64,000 nucleotides of DNA from Cinclus cinclus. Taxonomy: Eukaryota; Chordata; Aves; Passeriformes; Cinclidae. Positions 24,901 to 38,403 of this stretch are shown piece by piece. The translations under genes were made by a program, and so were the position numbers. The notes beneath the pieces were generated by a model that saw only the letters and a list, made by a program, of their open reading frames with translations, had not been told where the DNA came from and did not search any database. Position 1 is the stretch's first letter. Each line of letters begins with the position of its first letter. The DNA lies in assembly GCF_963662255.1 (NCBI RefSeq), contig NW_026912185.1:1-64000 (forward strand), read 5' to 3'.

Positions 24901-25693
24901 ATTTGATTCTTGGCCTCCATGGTGGCATAATAGATCCTTGTTTCTATAGGTCCCCATGCTGTCAGAGTTCATCCGTGGTCCTTTTGAGCCCCCTGGTGTC
25001 AAAAGGGATTCTGAGATTGATAGCCTGCATTGGGTCACAATGGTTCCTTGCTTCTCTTAACCCCTGTGGTGTCACAATGCATCCCATGCCCTTTTAGGCC
25101 ACTTGATGTCACAATGAATCATTTGATTCTTGGCCTCTATTGTGTCATAATATTTCCATGTTTTTATTGTGCCCCATGCTTTCACAATTCATCCCTGGCC
25201 CTATTACAACCCCTGGTGTCACAATGGATCATTAGATTGTTAGCCTGCATTGGGTCACAATGGTTCCTTGCTTCTCTTAACCTCTGTGGTGTCACAATGC
25301 ATCCCATGCCCTTTTAGGCCACTTGGTCTTACAATGAACCATTTGATTCTGGGCCTTCATGGTGTCATAATGGTTCCTTGCTTCTACATGTCCCCATGCT
25401 GTCACAGATCATCTCTGGACCTTTTGCGCCCCCTGGTGTCAAAAGGGATTCTTAGATTGTTAGCCTGCATTGGGTCACAATGGTTCCTTGCTTCTCTTAA
25501 CCCCTGTGGTGTCACAATGCATCCCATGCCCTTTTAGGCCACTTGGTGTCACAATGAATCATTTGATTCTTGGCCTCTATTGTGTCATAATATTTCCATG
25601 TTTTTATTGTGCCCCATGCTTTCACAATTCATCCCTGGCCCTATTACAACCCCTGGTGTCACAATGGATCCTTAGATTGTTAGCCTGCTTTGG
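21955..25693. repeat. Domain 2 HOR copy 2 (17-monomer derivative, 3739 bp)
   Basis: It follows copy 1 for its first 13 monomer-lengths and then jumps, skipping the four monomers corresponding to 19975-20854. It then finishes with the W G Y R Y end of copy 1. This is a clean four-monomer deletion in register, as expected from unequal exchange between related monomers. A private CCGTGTTTCTACATG lies near 23618. Confidence 0.8.
23935..24153. repeat. 219-bp G monomer, HOR copy 2
   Basis: Same single-C deletion as at 19316, 4619 bases downstream. It is a shared-descent marker for the 21-monomer unit. It also creates a 168-codon open frame (23711-24217). Confidence 0.9.
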
Positions 25694-27673
25694 GTCACAA
25701 TGGTTCCTTGCTTCTCTTAACCCCTGTGGTGTCACAATGCATCCCATGCCCTTTTAGGCCACTTGGTGTTACAATGAATCATTTGATTCTTGGCCTCCAT
25801 GGTGGCATAATAGATCCTTGCTTCTATTGGTCCCCGTCCTGTAACAATCCACCCCTGGCCATTTTAGGCCCCCCGGTGTCACAAGGGATCCTTAGATTGT
25901 TAGCCTGCATTGGGTCACAATGGTTCCTTGCTTCTCTTAACCTCTGTGGTGTCACAATGCATCCCATGCCCTTTTAGGCCACTTGGTCTTACAATGAATC
26001 ATTTGATTCTTGGCCTCCATGGTGGCATAATAGATCCTTGCTTCTATAGGTCCCCATGCTTTCACAGTTCATCCGTGGTCCTTTTGAGCCCCCTGGTGTC
26101 AAAAGGGATTCTTAGATTGATAGCCTGCATTGGGTCACAATGGTTCCTTGCTTCTTTTAACCTCTGTGGTGTCACAATGCATCCCATGCCCTTTTAGGCC
26201 ACTTGGTGTTGCAATGAATCATTTGATTCTTGGCCTCTATTGTGTCATAATATTTCCATGTTTTTATTGTGCCCCATGCTTTCACAATTCATCCCTGGAC
26301 CTATTACAACCCCTGGTGTCACAATGGATCATTACATTGTTAGCCTGCATTGGGTCACAATGGTTCCTTGCTTCTCTTAACCTCTGTGGTGTCACAATGC
26401 ATTCCAAGACCTTTTAGGCCACTTGGTCTTACAATGAACCATTTGATTCTTGGCCTTCATGGTGTCATAATGGTTCCTTGCTTCTATATGTCCCCATGCT
26501 GTCAGAGTTCATCCGTGGTCCTTTTGCGCCCCCTGGTGTCAAAAGGGATTCTTAGATTGTTAGCCTGCATTGGGTCACAATGGTTCCTTGCTTCTCTTAA
26601 CCCCTGTGGTGTCACAATGCATCCCATGCCCTTTTAGGCCACTTGATGTCACAATGAATCATTTGATTCTTGGCCTCTATTGTGTCATAATATTTCCATG
26701 TTTTTATTGTGCCCCATGCTTTCACAATTCATCCCTGGCCCTATTACAACCCCTGGTGTCACAATGGATCATTAGATTGTTAGCCTGCATTGGGTCACAA
26801 TGGTTCCTTGCTTCTCTTAACCTCTGTGGTGTCACAATGCATCCCATGCCCTTTTAGGCCACTTGGTCTTACAATGAATCATTTGATTCTTGGCCTCCAT
26901 GGTGGCATAATAGATCCTTGCTTCTATAGGTCCCCATGCTTTCACAGTTCATCCGTGGTCCTTTTGCGCCCCCTGGTGTCAAAAGGGATTCTTAGATTGT
27001 TAGCCTGCATTGGGTCACAATGGTTCCTGGCTTCTCTTAACCCCTGTGGTGTCACAATGCATCCCATGCCCTTTTAGGCCACTTGATGTCACAATGAATC
27101 ATTTGATTCTTGGCCTCTATTGTGTCATAATATTTCCATGTTTTTATTGTGCCCCATGCTTTCACAATTCATCCCTGGCCCTATTACAACCCCTGGTGTC
27201 ACAATGGATCATTAGATTGTTAGCCTGCATTGGGTCACAATGGTTCCTTGCTTCCCTTATCCTCTGTGGTGTCACAATGCATTCCAAGACCTTTTAAGCC
27301 ACTTGGTCTTACAATGAACCATTTGATTCTGGGCCTTCATGGTGTCATAATGGTTCCGTGCTTCTACATGTCCCCATGCTGTCACAGATCATCTCTGGAC
27401 CTTTTGCGCCCCCTGGTGTCAAAAGGGATTCTGAGATTGTTAGCCTGCATTGGGTCACAATGGTTCCTTGCTTCTCTTAACCCCTGTGGTGTCACAATGC
27501 ATCCCATGCCCTTTTAGGCCACTTGATGTCACAATGAATCATTTGATTCTTGGCCTCCATGGTGGCATAATAGATCCTTGCTTCTATTGGTCCCCGTGCT
27601 GTAACAATCCACCCCTGGCCATTTTAGGCCCCCCGGTGTCACAAGGGATCCTTAGATTGTTAGCCTGCATTGG

Positions 27674-27892
27674 GTCACAATGGTTCTTGCTTCTCTTAAC
27701 CTCTGTGGTGTCACAATGCATCCCATGCCCTTTTAGGCCACTTGGTCTTACAATGAATCATTTGATTCTTGGCCTCCATGGTGGCATAATAGATCCTTGC
27801 TTCTATAGGTCCCCATGCTTTCACAGTTCATCCGTGGTCCTTTTGCGCCCCCTGGTGTCAAAAGGGATTCTTAGATTGTTAGCCTGCATTGG
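27674..27892. repeat. 219-bp G monomer, HOR copy 3
   Basis: Same deletion again, 3739 bases after copy 2. Copy 4 lacks it because the corresponding monomer is missing. It creates a third 168-codon open frame (27450-27956). Confidence 0.9.
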
Positions 27893-30532
27893 GTCACAAT
27901 GGTTCCTTGCTTCTCTTAACCCCTGTGGTGTCGCAATGCATCCCATGCCCTTTTAGGCCACTTGATGTCACAATGAATCATTTGATTCTTGGCCTCCATG
28001 GTGGCATAATAGATCCTTGCTTCTATTGGTCCCCGTGCTGTAACAATCCATCCCTGGCCATTTTAGGCCCCCTGGTGTCACAATGGATCCTTAGATTGTT
28101 AGCCTGCATTGGGTCACAATGGTTCCTTGCTTCTCTTAACCTCTGTGGTGTCACAATGCATTCCAAGACCTTTTAGGCCACTTGGTCTTACAATGAACCA
28201 TTTGATTCTTGGCCTTCATGGTGTCATAATGGTTCCTTGCTTCTATATGTCCCCATGCTGTCACAGATCATCTCAGGACCTTTTGCGCCCCCTGGTGTCA
28301 AAAGGGATTCTGAGATTGTTAGCCTGCATTGGGTCACAATGGTTCCTTGCTTCTCTTAACCCCTGTGGTGTCACAATGCATCCCATGCCCTTTTAGGCCA
28401 CTTGATGTCACAATGAATCATTTGATTCTTGGCCTCCATGGTGGCATAATAGATCCTTGCTTCTATTGGTCCCCGTGCTGTAACAATCCATCCCTGGGCA
28501 TTTTAGGCCCCCTGGTTTCACAAGGGATCCTTAGATTGTTAGCCTGCATTGGGTCACAATGGTTCCTTGCTTCTCTTAACCTCTGTGGTGTCACAATGCA
28601 TTCCAAGACCTTTTAGGCCACTTGGTCTTACAATGAATCATTTGATTCTTGGCCTCCATGGTGGCATAATAGATCCTTGCTTCTATAGGTCCCCATGCTT
28701 TCACAGTTCATCCGTGGTCCTTTTGCGCCCCCTGGTGTCAAAAGGGATTCTTAGATTGTTAGCCTGCATTGGGTCACAATGGTTCCTTGCTTCTCTTAAC
28801 CCCTGTGGTGTCACAATGCATCCCATGCCCTTTTAGGCCACTTGATGTCACAATGAATCATTTGATTCTTGGCCTCTATTGTGTCATAATATTTCCATAT
28901 TTTTATTGTGCCCCAGGCTTTCACAATTCATCCCTGGCCCTATTACAACCCCTGGTGTCACAATGGATCCTTAGATTGTTAGCCTGCATTGGGTCACAAT
29001 GGTTCCTTGCTTCTCTTAACCTCTGTGGTGTCACAATGCATTCCAAGCCCTTTTAGGCCACTTGGTCTTACAATGAACCATTTGATTCTTGGCCTTCATG
29101 GTGTCATAATGGTTCCTTGCTTCTATATGTCCCCATGCTGTCACAGATCATCTCTGGACCTTTTGCGCCCCCTGGTGTCAAAAGGGATTCTTAGATTGTT
29201 AGCCTGCATTGGGTCACAATGGTTCCTTGCTTCTCTTAACCCCTGTGGTGTCACAATGCATCCCATGCCCTTTTAGGCCACTTGGTGTTACAATGAATCA
29301 TTTGATTCTTGGCCTCCATGGTGGCATAATAGATCCTTGCTTCTATTGGTCCCCGTCCTGTAACAATCCACCCCTGGCCATTTTAGGCCCCCCGGTGTCA
29401 CAAGGGATCCTTAGATTGTTAGCCTGCATTGGGTCACAATGGTTCCTTGCTTCTCTTAACCTCTGTGGTGTCACAATGCATCCCATGCCCTTTTAGGCCA
29501 CTTGGTCTTACAATGAATCATTTGATTCTTGGCCTCCATGGTGGCATAATAGATCCTTGTTTCTATAGGTCCCCATGCTGTCAGAGTTCATCCGTGGTCC
29601 TTTTGAGCCCCCTGGTGTCAAAAGGGATTCTGAGATTGATAGCCTGCATTGGGTCACAATGGTTCCTTGCTTCTCTTAACCCCTGTGGTGTCACAATGCA
29701 TCCCATGCCCTTTTAGGCCACTTGATGTCACAATGAATCATTTGATTCTTGGCCTCTATTGTGTCATAATATTTCCATGTTTTTATTGTGCCCCATGCTT
29801 TCACAATTCATCCCTGGCCCTATTACAACCCCTGGTGTCACAATGGATCATTAGATTGTTAGCCTGCATTGGGTCACAATGGTTCCTTGCTTCTCTTAAC
29901 CTCTGTGGTGTCACAATGCATCCCATGCCCTTTTAGGCCACTTGGTCTTACAATGAATCATTTGATTCTTGGCCTCCATGGTGGCATAATAGATCCTTGC
30001 TTCTATAGGTCCCCATGCTTTCACAGTTCATCTGTGGTCCTTTTGCGCCCCCTGGTGTCAAAAGGGATTCTTAGATTGTTAGCCTGCATTGGGTCACAAT
30101 GGTTCCTGGCTTCTCTTAACCCCTGTGGTGTCACAATGCATCCCATGCCCTTTTAGGCCACTTGATGTCACAATGAATCATTTGATTCTTGGCCTCTATT
30201 GTGTCATAATATTTCCATGTTTTTATTGTGCCCCATGCTTTCACAATTCATCCCTGGCCCTATTACAACCCCTGGTGTAACAATGGATCATTAGATTGTT
30301 AGCCTGCATTGGGTCACAATGGTTCCTTGCTTCCCTTATCCTCTGTGGTGTCACAATGCATTCCAAGACCTTTTAGGCCACTTGGTCTTACAATGAACCA
30401 TTTGATTCTGGGCCTTCATGGTGTCATAATGGTTCCTTGCTTCTACATGTCCCCATGCTGTCACAGATCATCTCTGGACCTTTTGCGCCCCCTGGTGTCA
30501 AAAGGGATTCTTAGATTGTTAGCCTGCATTGG

Positions 30533-30752
30533 GTCACAATGGTTCCTTGCTTCTCTTAACCCCTGTGGTGTCACAATGCATCCCATGCCCTTTTAGGCCA
30601 CTTGGTGTTACAATGAACCATTTGATTCTTGGCCTTCATGGTGTCATAACGGTTCCTTGCTTCTATAGGTCCCCATGCTTTCACAGTTCATCCGTGGTCC
30701 TTTTGCGCCCCCTGGTGTCAAAAGGGATTCTTAGATAGTTAGCCTGCATTGG
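30533..30752. repeat. Hybrid R monomer with GTGTTACAATG front and TTAGATAGTT allele
   Basis: Subunit 3 begins GGTGTTACAATGAACC, combining the W-type GTGTTACAATG with R-type GAACC, and subunit 6 has TTAGATAGTTAGCC where others have TTAGATTGTTAGCC. The same pair of marks is at 33613-33832, so the hybrid was copied after it formed. Confidence 0.8.
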
Positions 30753-30972
30753 GTCACAATGGTTCCTTGCTTCTCTTAACCCCTGTGGTGTCACAATGCA
30801 TCCCATGCCCTTTTAGGCCACTTGATGTCACAATGAATCATTTGATTCTTGGCCTCTATTGTGTCATAATATTTCCATGTTTTTATTGTGCCCCATGCTT
30901 TCACAATTCATCCCTGGCCCTATTACAACCCCTGGTGTCACAATGGATCCTTAGATTGTTAGCCTGCATTGG

Positions 30973-33900
30973 GTCACAATGGTTCCTTGCTTCTCTTAAC
31001 CCCTGTGGTGTCACAATGCATCCCATGCCCTTTTAGGCCACTTGGTGTTACAATGAATCATTTGATTCTTGGCCTCCATGGTGGCATAATAGATCCTTGC
31101 TTCTATTGGTCCCCGTCCTGTAACAATCCACCCCTGGCCATTTTAGGCCCCCCGGTGTCACAAGGGATCCTTAGATTGTTAGCCTGCATTGGGTCACAAT
31201 GGTTCCTTGCTTCTCTTAACCTCTGTGGTGTCACAATGCATCCCATGCCCTTTTAGGCCACTTGGTCTTACAATGAATCATTTGATTCTTGGCCTCCATG
31301 GTGGCATAATAGATCCTTGCTTCTATAGGTCCCCATGCTTTCACAGTTCATCCATGGTCCTTTTGAGCCCCCTGGTGTCAAAAGGGATTCTTAGATTGAT
31401 AGCCTGCATTGGGTCACAATGGTTCCTTGCTTCTTTTAACCTCTGTGGTGTCACAATGCATCCCATGCCCTTTTAGGCCACTTGGTGTTGCAATGAATCA
31501 TTTGATTCTTGGCCTCTATTGTGTCATAATATTTCCATGTTTTTATTGTGCCCCATGCTTTCACAATTCATCCCTGGACCTATTACAACCCCTGGTGTCA
31601 CAATGGATCATTACATTGTTAGCCTGCATTGGGTCACAATGGTTCCTTGCTTCTCTTAACCTCTGTGGTGTCACAATGCATTCCAAGACCTTTTAGGCCA
31701 CTTGGTCTTACAATGAACCATTTGATTCTTGGCCTTCATGGTGTCATAATGGTTCCTTGCTTCTATATGTCCCCATGCTGTCAGAGTTCATCCGTGGTCC
31801 TTTTGCGCCCCCTGGTGTCAAAAGGGATTCTTAGATTGTTAGCCTGCATTGGGTCACAATGGTTCCTTGCTTCTCTTAACCCCTGTGGTGTCACAATGCA
31901 TCCCATGCCCTTTTAGGCCACTTGATGTCACAATGAATCATTTGATTCTTGGCCTCTATGGTGTCATAATATTTCCATGTTTTTATTGTGCCCCATGCTT
32001 TCACAATTCATCCCTGGCCCTATTACAACCCCTGGTGTCACAATGGATCATTAGATTCTTAGCCTGCATTGGGTCACAATGGTTCCTTGCTTCCCTTATC
32101 CTCTGTGGTGTCACAATGCATTCCAAGACCTTTTAAGCCACTTGGTCTTACAATGAACCATTTGATTCTGGGCCTTCATGGTGTCATAATGGTTCCGTGC
32201 TTCTACATGTCCCCATGCTGTCACAGATCATCTCTGGACCTTTTGCGCCCCCTGGTGTCAAAAGGGATTCTTAGATTGTTAGCCTGCATTGGGTCACAAT
32301 GGTTCCTTGCTTCTCTTAACCCCTGTGGTGTCACAATGCATCCCATGCCCTTTTAGGCCACTTGATGTCACAATGAATCATTTGATTCTTGGCCTCCATG
32401 GTGGCATAATAGATCCTTGCTTCTATTGGTCCCCGTGCTGTAACAATCCACCCCTGGCCATTTTAGGCCCCCCGGTGTCACAAGGGATCCTTAGATTGTT
32501 AGCCTGCATTGGGTCACAATGGTTCCTTGCTTCTCTTAACCTCTGTGGTGTCACAATGCATTCCAAGACCTTTTAGGCCACTTGGTCTTACAATGAACCA
32601 TTTGATTCTTGGCCTTCATGGTGTCATAATGGTTCCTTGCTTCTATATGTCCCCATGCTGTCACAGATCATCTCTGGACCTTTTGCGCCCCCTGGTGTCA
32701 AAAGGGATTCTGAGATTGTTAGCCTGCATTGGGTCACAATGGTTCCTTGCTTCTCTTAACCCCTGTGGTGTCACAATGCATCCCATGCCCTTTTAGGCCA
32801 CTTGATGTCACAATGAATCATTTGATTCTTGGCCTCCATGGTGGCATAATAGATCCTTGCTTCTATTGGTCCCCGTGCTGTAACAATCCATCCCTGGGCA
32901 TTTTAGGCCCCCTGGTTTCACAAGGGATCCTTAGATTGTTAGCCTGCATTGGGTCACAATGGTTCCTTGATTCTCTTAACCTCTGTGGTGTCACAATGCA
33001 TTCCAAGACCTTTTAAGCCACTTGGTCTTACAATGAACCATTTGATTCTTGGCCTTCATGGTGTCATAATGGTTCCTTGCTTCTATAGGTCCCCATGCTT
33101 TCACAGTTCATCCGTGGTCCTTTTGCGCCCCCTGGTGTCAAAAGGGATTCTTAGATTGTTAGCCTGCATTGGGTCACAAAGGTTCCTTGCTTCTCTTAAC
33201 CCCTGTGGTGTCACAATGCATCCCATGCCCTTTTAGGCCACTTGATGTCACAATGAATCATTTGATTCTTGGCCTCTATTGTGTCATAATATTTCCATGT
33301 TTTTATTGTGCCCCATGCTTTCACAATTCATCCCTGGCCCTATTACAACCCCTGGTGTCACAATGGATCATTAGATTGTTAGCCTGCATTGGGTCACAAT
33401 GGTTCCTTGCTTCCCTTATCCTCTGTGGTGTCACAATGCATTCCAAGACCTTTTAGGCCACTTGGTCTTACAATGAACCATTTGATTCTGGGCCTTCATG
33501 GTGTCATAATGGTTCCTTGCTTCTACATGTCCCCATGCTGTCACAGATCATCTCTGGACCTTTTGCGCCCCCTGGTGTCAAAAGGGATTCTTAGATTGTT
33601 AGCCTGCATTGGGTCACAATGGTTCCTTGCTTCTCTTAACCCCTGTGGTGTCACAATGCATCCCATGCCCTTTTAGGCCACTTGGTGTTACAATGAACCA
33701 TTTGATTCTTGGCCTTCATGGTGTCATAATGGTTCCTTGCTTCTATAGGTCCCCATGCTTTCACAGTTCATCCGTGGTCCTTTTGCGCCCCCTGGTGTCA
33801 AAAGGGATTCTTAGATAGTTAGCCTGCATTGGGTCACAATGGTTCCTTGCTTCTCTTAACCCCTGTGGTGTCACAATGCATCCCATGCCCTTTTAGGCCA

Positions 33901-34272
33901 CTTGATGTCACAATGAATCATTTGATTCTTGGCCTCTATTGTGTCATAATATTTCCATGTTTTTATTGTGCCCCATGCTTTCACAATTCATCCCTGGCCC
34001 TATTACAACCCCTGGTGTCACAATGGATCCTTAGATTGTTAGCCTGCATAGGGTCACAATGGTTCCTTGCTTCTCTTAACCTCTGTGGTGTCACAATGCA
34101 TTCCAAGACCTTTTAGGCCACTTGGTCTTACAATGAACCATTTGATTCTTGGCCTTCATGGTGTCATAATGGTTCCTTGCTTCTATATGTCCCCATGCTG
34201 TCACAGATCATCTCTGGACCTTTTGCGCCCCCTGGTGTCAAAAGGGATTCTGAGATTGTTAGCCTGCATTGG
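30973..34272. repeat. Domain 2 HOR copy 4, incomplete
   Basis: Begins W G Y R like the others. It then fuses the two Y positions (31853) so that the intervening G and Y are missing, and joins R and W without the 219-base G. From 33393 it repeats the R, hybrid R, Y run of 30313-30972 at a distance of 3080 bases (14 monomers). It grades into domain 3. Confidence 0.7.
33613..33832. repeat. Hybrid R monomer, second copy
   Basis: Carries the same front-R hybrid and the same TTAGATAGTT change as 30533-30752, 3080 bases away (exactly 14 monomers). It lies in the same R, hybrid R, Y context. Confidence 0.8.
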
Positions 34273-36692
34273 GTCACAATGGTTCCTTGCTTCTCTTAAC
34301 CCCTGTGGTGTCACAATGCATCCCATGCCCTTTTAGGCCACTTGATGTCACAATGAATCATTTGATTCTTGGCCTCCATGGTGGCATAATAGATCCTTGC
34401 TTCTATTGGTCCCCGTCCTGTAACAATCCACCCCTGGCCATTTTAGGCCCCCCGGTGTCACAAGGGATCCTTAGATTGTTAGCCTGCATTGGGTCACAAT
34501 GGTTCCTTGATTCTCTTAACCTCTCTGGTGTCACAATGCATTCCAAGCCATTTTAGGCTACTTGGTCTTACAATGAACCATTTGATTCTTGGCCTTCATG
34601 GTGTCATAATGGTTCCTTGCTTCTATAGGTCCCCATGCTTTCACAGTTCATCCGTGGTCCTTTTGAGCCCCCTGGTGTCACAAGGGATTCTTAGATTGTT
34701 AGCCTGCATTGGGTCACAATGGTTCCTTGCTTCTCCTAACCTCTGTGGTGTCACAATGCATTCCAAGACCTTTTAGGCCACTTGCTCTTACAATGAACCA
34801 TTTGATTCTTGGCCTTCATGGTGTCATAATGGTTCCTTGCTTCTATATGTCCCCATGCTGTCAGAGTTCATCCGTGGCCCTTTTGCGCCCCCTGGTGTCA
34901 AAAGGGATTCTTAGATTGTTAGCCTGCATTGGGTCACAATGGTTCCTTGCTTCTCTTAATCCCTGTGGTGTCACAATGCATCCCATGGCCTTTTAGGCCA
35001 CTTGATGTCACAATGAATCATTTGATTCTTGGCCTCCATGGTGGCATAATAGATCCTTGCTTCTATTGGTCCCCATGCCGTAACAATCCATCCCTGGCCA
35101 TTTTAGGCCCCCTGGTGTCACAAGGGATCCTTAGATTGTTAGCCTGCATTGGGTCACAATGGTTCCTTGCTTCTCTTAACCTCTGTGGTGTCACAATGCA
35201 TTCCAAGACCTTTTAGGCCACTTGGTCTTACAATGAACCATTTGATTCTTCGCCTTCATGGTGTCATAATGGTTCCTTTCTTCTATAGGTCCCCATGCTA
35301 TCAGAGTTCATCCGTGGTCCTTTTGCGCCCCCTGGTGTCAAAAGGGATTCTTAGATTGTTAGCCTGCATTGGGTCACAATGGTTCCTTGCTTCTCTTAAC
35401 CCCTGTGGTGTCACAATGCATCCCATGCCCTTTTAGGCCACTTGATGTCACAATGAATCATTTGATTCTTGGCCTCCATGGTGGCATAATAGATCCTTGC
35501 TTCTATTGGTCCCCATGCTGTAACAATCCATCTCTGGCCATTTTAGGCCCCCTGGTGTCACAAGGGATCCTTAGATTGTTAGCCTGCATTGGGTCACAAT
35601 GGTTCCTTGCTTCTCTTAACCTCTGTGGTGTCACAATGCATTCCAAGCCCTTTTAGGCCACTTGGTCTTACAATGAACCATTTGATTCTTGGCCTCCATG
35701 TTGGCATAATAGATCCTTGCTTCTATAGGTCCCCATGCTATCACAGTTCATCCGTGGTCCTTTTGCGCCCCCTGGTGTCACAAGGGATTCTTAGATTGTT
35801 AGCCTGCATTGGGTCACGATGGTTCCTTGCTCCTTTTAACCTCTGTGGTGTCACAATGCATCCCATGCCCTTTTAGGCCACTTGGTGTTGCAATGAATCA
35901 TTTGATTCTTGGCCTCTATTGTGTCATAATATTTCCATGTTTTTATTGTGCCCCATGCTTTCACAATTCATCCCTGGCCCTATTACCACCCCTGGTGTCA
36001 CAATGGATCCTTAGATTGTTAGCCTGCATTGGGTCACAATGGTTCCTTGCTTCTCTTAACCTCTGTGGTGTCACAATGCATTCCAAGACCTTTTAGGCCA
36101 CTTGGTCTTACAATGAACCATTTGATTCTTGGCCTTCATGGTGTCATAATGGTTCCTTGCTTCTATAGGTCCCCATGCTGTCACAGTACTTCCGTGGCCC
36201 TTTTGCGCCCCCTGGTGTCAAAAGGGATTCTTAGATTGTTAGCCTGCATTGGGTCACAATGGTTCCTTGCTTCTCTTAACCCCTGTGGTGTCACAATGCA
36301 TCCCATGCCCTTTTAGGCCACTTGATGTCACAATGAATCATTTGATTCTTGGCTTCTATTGTGTCATAATATTTCCATATTTTTATTGTGCCCCAGGCTT
36401 TCACAATTCATCCCTGGCCCTATTACAACCCCTGGTGTCACAATGGATCCTTAGATTGTTAGCCTGCATTGGGTCACAATGGTTCCTTGCTTCTCTTAAC
36501 CTCTGTGGTGTCACAATGCATTCCAAGACCTTTTAGGCCACTTGGTCTTACAATGAACCATTTGATTCTTGGCCTTCATGGTGTCATAATGGTTCCTTGC
36601 TTCTATAGGTCCCCATGCTATCAGAGTTCATCCGTGGTCCTTTTGCGCCCCCTGGTGTCAAAAGGGATTCTTAGATTGTTAGCCTGCATTGG

Positions 36693-36911
36693 GTCACAAT
36701 GGTTCCTTGCTTCTCTTAACCCCTGTGGTGTCACAATGCATCCCATGCCCTTTTAGGCCACTTGATGTCACAATGAATCATTTGATTCTTGGCCTCCATG
36801 GTGGCATAATAGATCCTTGCTTCTATTGGTCCCCGTGCTGTAACAATCCATCCCTGGCCATTTTAGGCCCCCTGGTGTCACATGGATCCTTAGATTGTTA
36901 GCCTGCATTGG
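36693..36911. repeat. 219-bp W monomer with CACATGGATCC deletion allele (first of eight)
   Basis: Subunit 6 begins GTCACATGGATCC, one base shorter than GTCACAAGGGATCC or GTCACAATGGATCC. The same deletion is seen in subunit 6 near 38418, 43917, 54474, 58653, 59532, 61291 and 63710, on W monomers except at 38418 (an R). None occurs before 36 kb, so it is a domain 3 marker. Confidence 0.85.
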
Positions 36912-37131
36912 GTCACAATGGTTCCTTGCTTCTCTTAACCTCTGTGGTGTCACAATGCATCCCATGCCCATTTAGGCCACTTGGTCTTACAATGAACCAT
37001 TTGATTCTTGGCCTTCATGGTGTCATAATAGATCCTTGCTTCTATAGGTCCCCATGCTGTTAGAGTTCATCGGTGGTCCTTTTGCGCCCCCTGGTGTCAA
37101 AAGGGATTCTGAGATTGTTAGCCTGCATTCG
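36912..37131. repeat. Hybrid R monomer with GCTGTTAGAG and CATCGGTGG alleles
   Basis: The front is class R (TTCATGGTGTCATAATA) but continues with AGATCC as in W and G, then has CATGCTGTTAGAGTTCATCG. Exactly this combination recurs once more, at 61544-61762, about 24.6 kb away. The core GCGCCCCCTGGTG is intact. Confidence 0.8.
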
Positions 37132-38403
37132 GTCACAATGGTTCCTTGCTTCTTTTAACCTCTGTGGTGTCACAATGCATCCCATGCCCTTTTAGGCCAC
37201 TTGGTGTTGCAATGAATCATTTGATTCTTGGCCTCTATTGTGTCATAATATTTCCATGTTTTTATTGTGCCCCATGCTTTCACAATTCATCCCTGGCCCT
37301 ATTACAACCCCTGGTGTCACAATGGATCCTTAGATTGTTAGCCTGCATTGGGTCACAATGGTTCCTTGCTTCTCTTAACCTCTGTGGTGTCACAATGCAT
37401 TCCAAGACCTTTTAGGCCACTTGGTCTTACAATGAACCATTTGATTCTTGGCCTTCATGGTGTCATAATGGTTCCTTGCTTCTATATGTCCCCATGCTGT
37501 CAGAGTTCATCCGTGGTCCTTTTGCGCCCCCTGGTGTCAAAAGGGATTCTTAGATTGTTAGCCTGCATTGGGTCACAATGGTTCCTTGCTTCTCTTAATC
37601 CCTGTGGTGTCACAATGCATCCCATGGCCTTTTAGGCCACTTGGTGTTGCAATGAATCATTTGATTCTTGGCCTCCATGGTGGCATAATAGATCCTTGCT
37701 TCTATTGGTCCCCATGCTGTAACAATCCATCCCTGGCCATTTTAGGCCCCCTGGTGTCACAAGGGATCCTTAGATTGTTAGCCTGCATTGGGTCACAATG
37801 GTTCCTTGCTTCTCTTAACCTCTGTGGTGTCACAATGCATTCCAAGACCTTTTAGGCCACTTGGTCTTACAATGAACCCTTTGATTCTTGGCCTTCATGG
37901 TGTCATAATGGTTCCTTTCTTCTATAGGTCCCCATGCTATCAGAGTTCATCCGTGGTCCTTTTGCGCCCCCTGGTGTCAAAAGGGATTCTTAGATTGTTA
38001 GCCTGCATTGGGTCACAATGGTTCCTTGCTTCTCTTAACCCCTGTGGTGTCACAATGCATCCCATGCCCTTTTAGGCCACTTGATGTCACAATGAATCAT
38101 TTGATTCTTGGCCTCCATGGTGGCATAATAGATCCTTGATTCTATTGGTCCCCATGCTGTAACAATCCATCTCTGGCCATTTTAGGCCCCCTGGTGTCAC
38201 AAGGGATCCTTAGATTGTTAGCCTGCATTGGGTCACAATGGTTCCTTGCTTCTCTTAACCTCTGTGGTGTCACAATGCATTCCAAGCCCTTTTAGGCCAC
38301 TTGGTCTTACAATGAACCATTTGATTCTTGGCCTTCATGGTGTCATAATGGTTCCTTGCTTCTATAGGTCCCCATGCTATCAGAGTTCATCCGTGGTCCT
38401 TTT

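Larger units (their letters stand above)
25694..30972. repeat. Domain 2 HOR copy 3 (24-monomer derivative, 5279 bp)
   Basis: It follows copies 1 and 2 closely through 28332, retains the four monomers that copy 2 lost, and then adds extra G, Y and R monomers (29873-30532) plus a hybrid R (30533-30752) before its end. The W at 28333 has CTGGGCATTTTAGG with CTGGTTTCACAAGG, an allele pair also at 16016 and 32733. Confidence 0.78.
17336..34272. repeat. Domain 2: 4.62-kb, 21-monomer higher-order repeat region
   Basis: The same long class order returns at 17336, 21955, 25694 and 30973, each copy beginning with a W monomer that has GTCCTGTAACAATCCACCCC. Copy lengths are 4619, 3739 and 5279 bases plus a decaying fourth copy. 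The region is marked by R monomers with CAGATCATCTCTGGACC and by a one-base deletion in a G monomer present once in each of the first three copies. The 3' boundary is approximate: the last R of this allele type is near 34051-34272, after which domain 3 alleles take over gradually. Confidence 0.8.

Noticed and set aside
19092..27956. Three 168-codon open frames (19092-19598, 23711-24217, 27450-27956)
   Set aside because: Each is two ordinary repeat frames joined by the same one-base deletion in a G monomer. The encoded segments are the same as those of neighbouring monomers.
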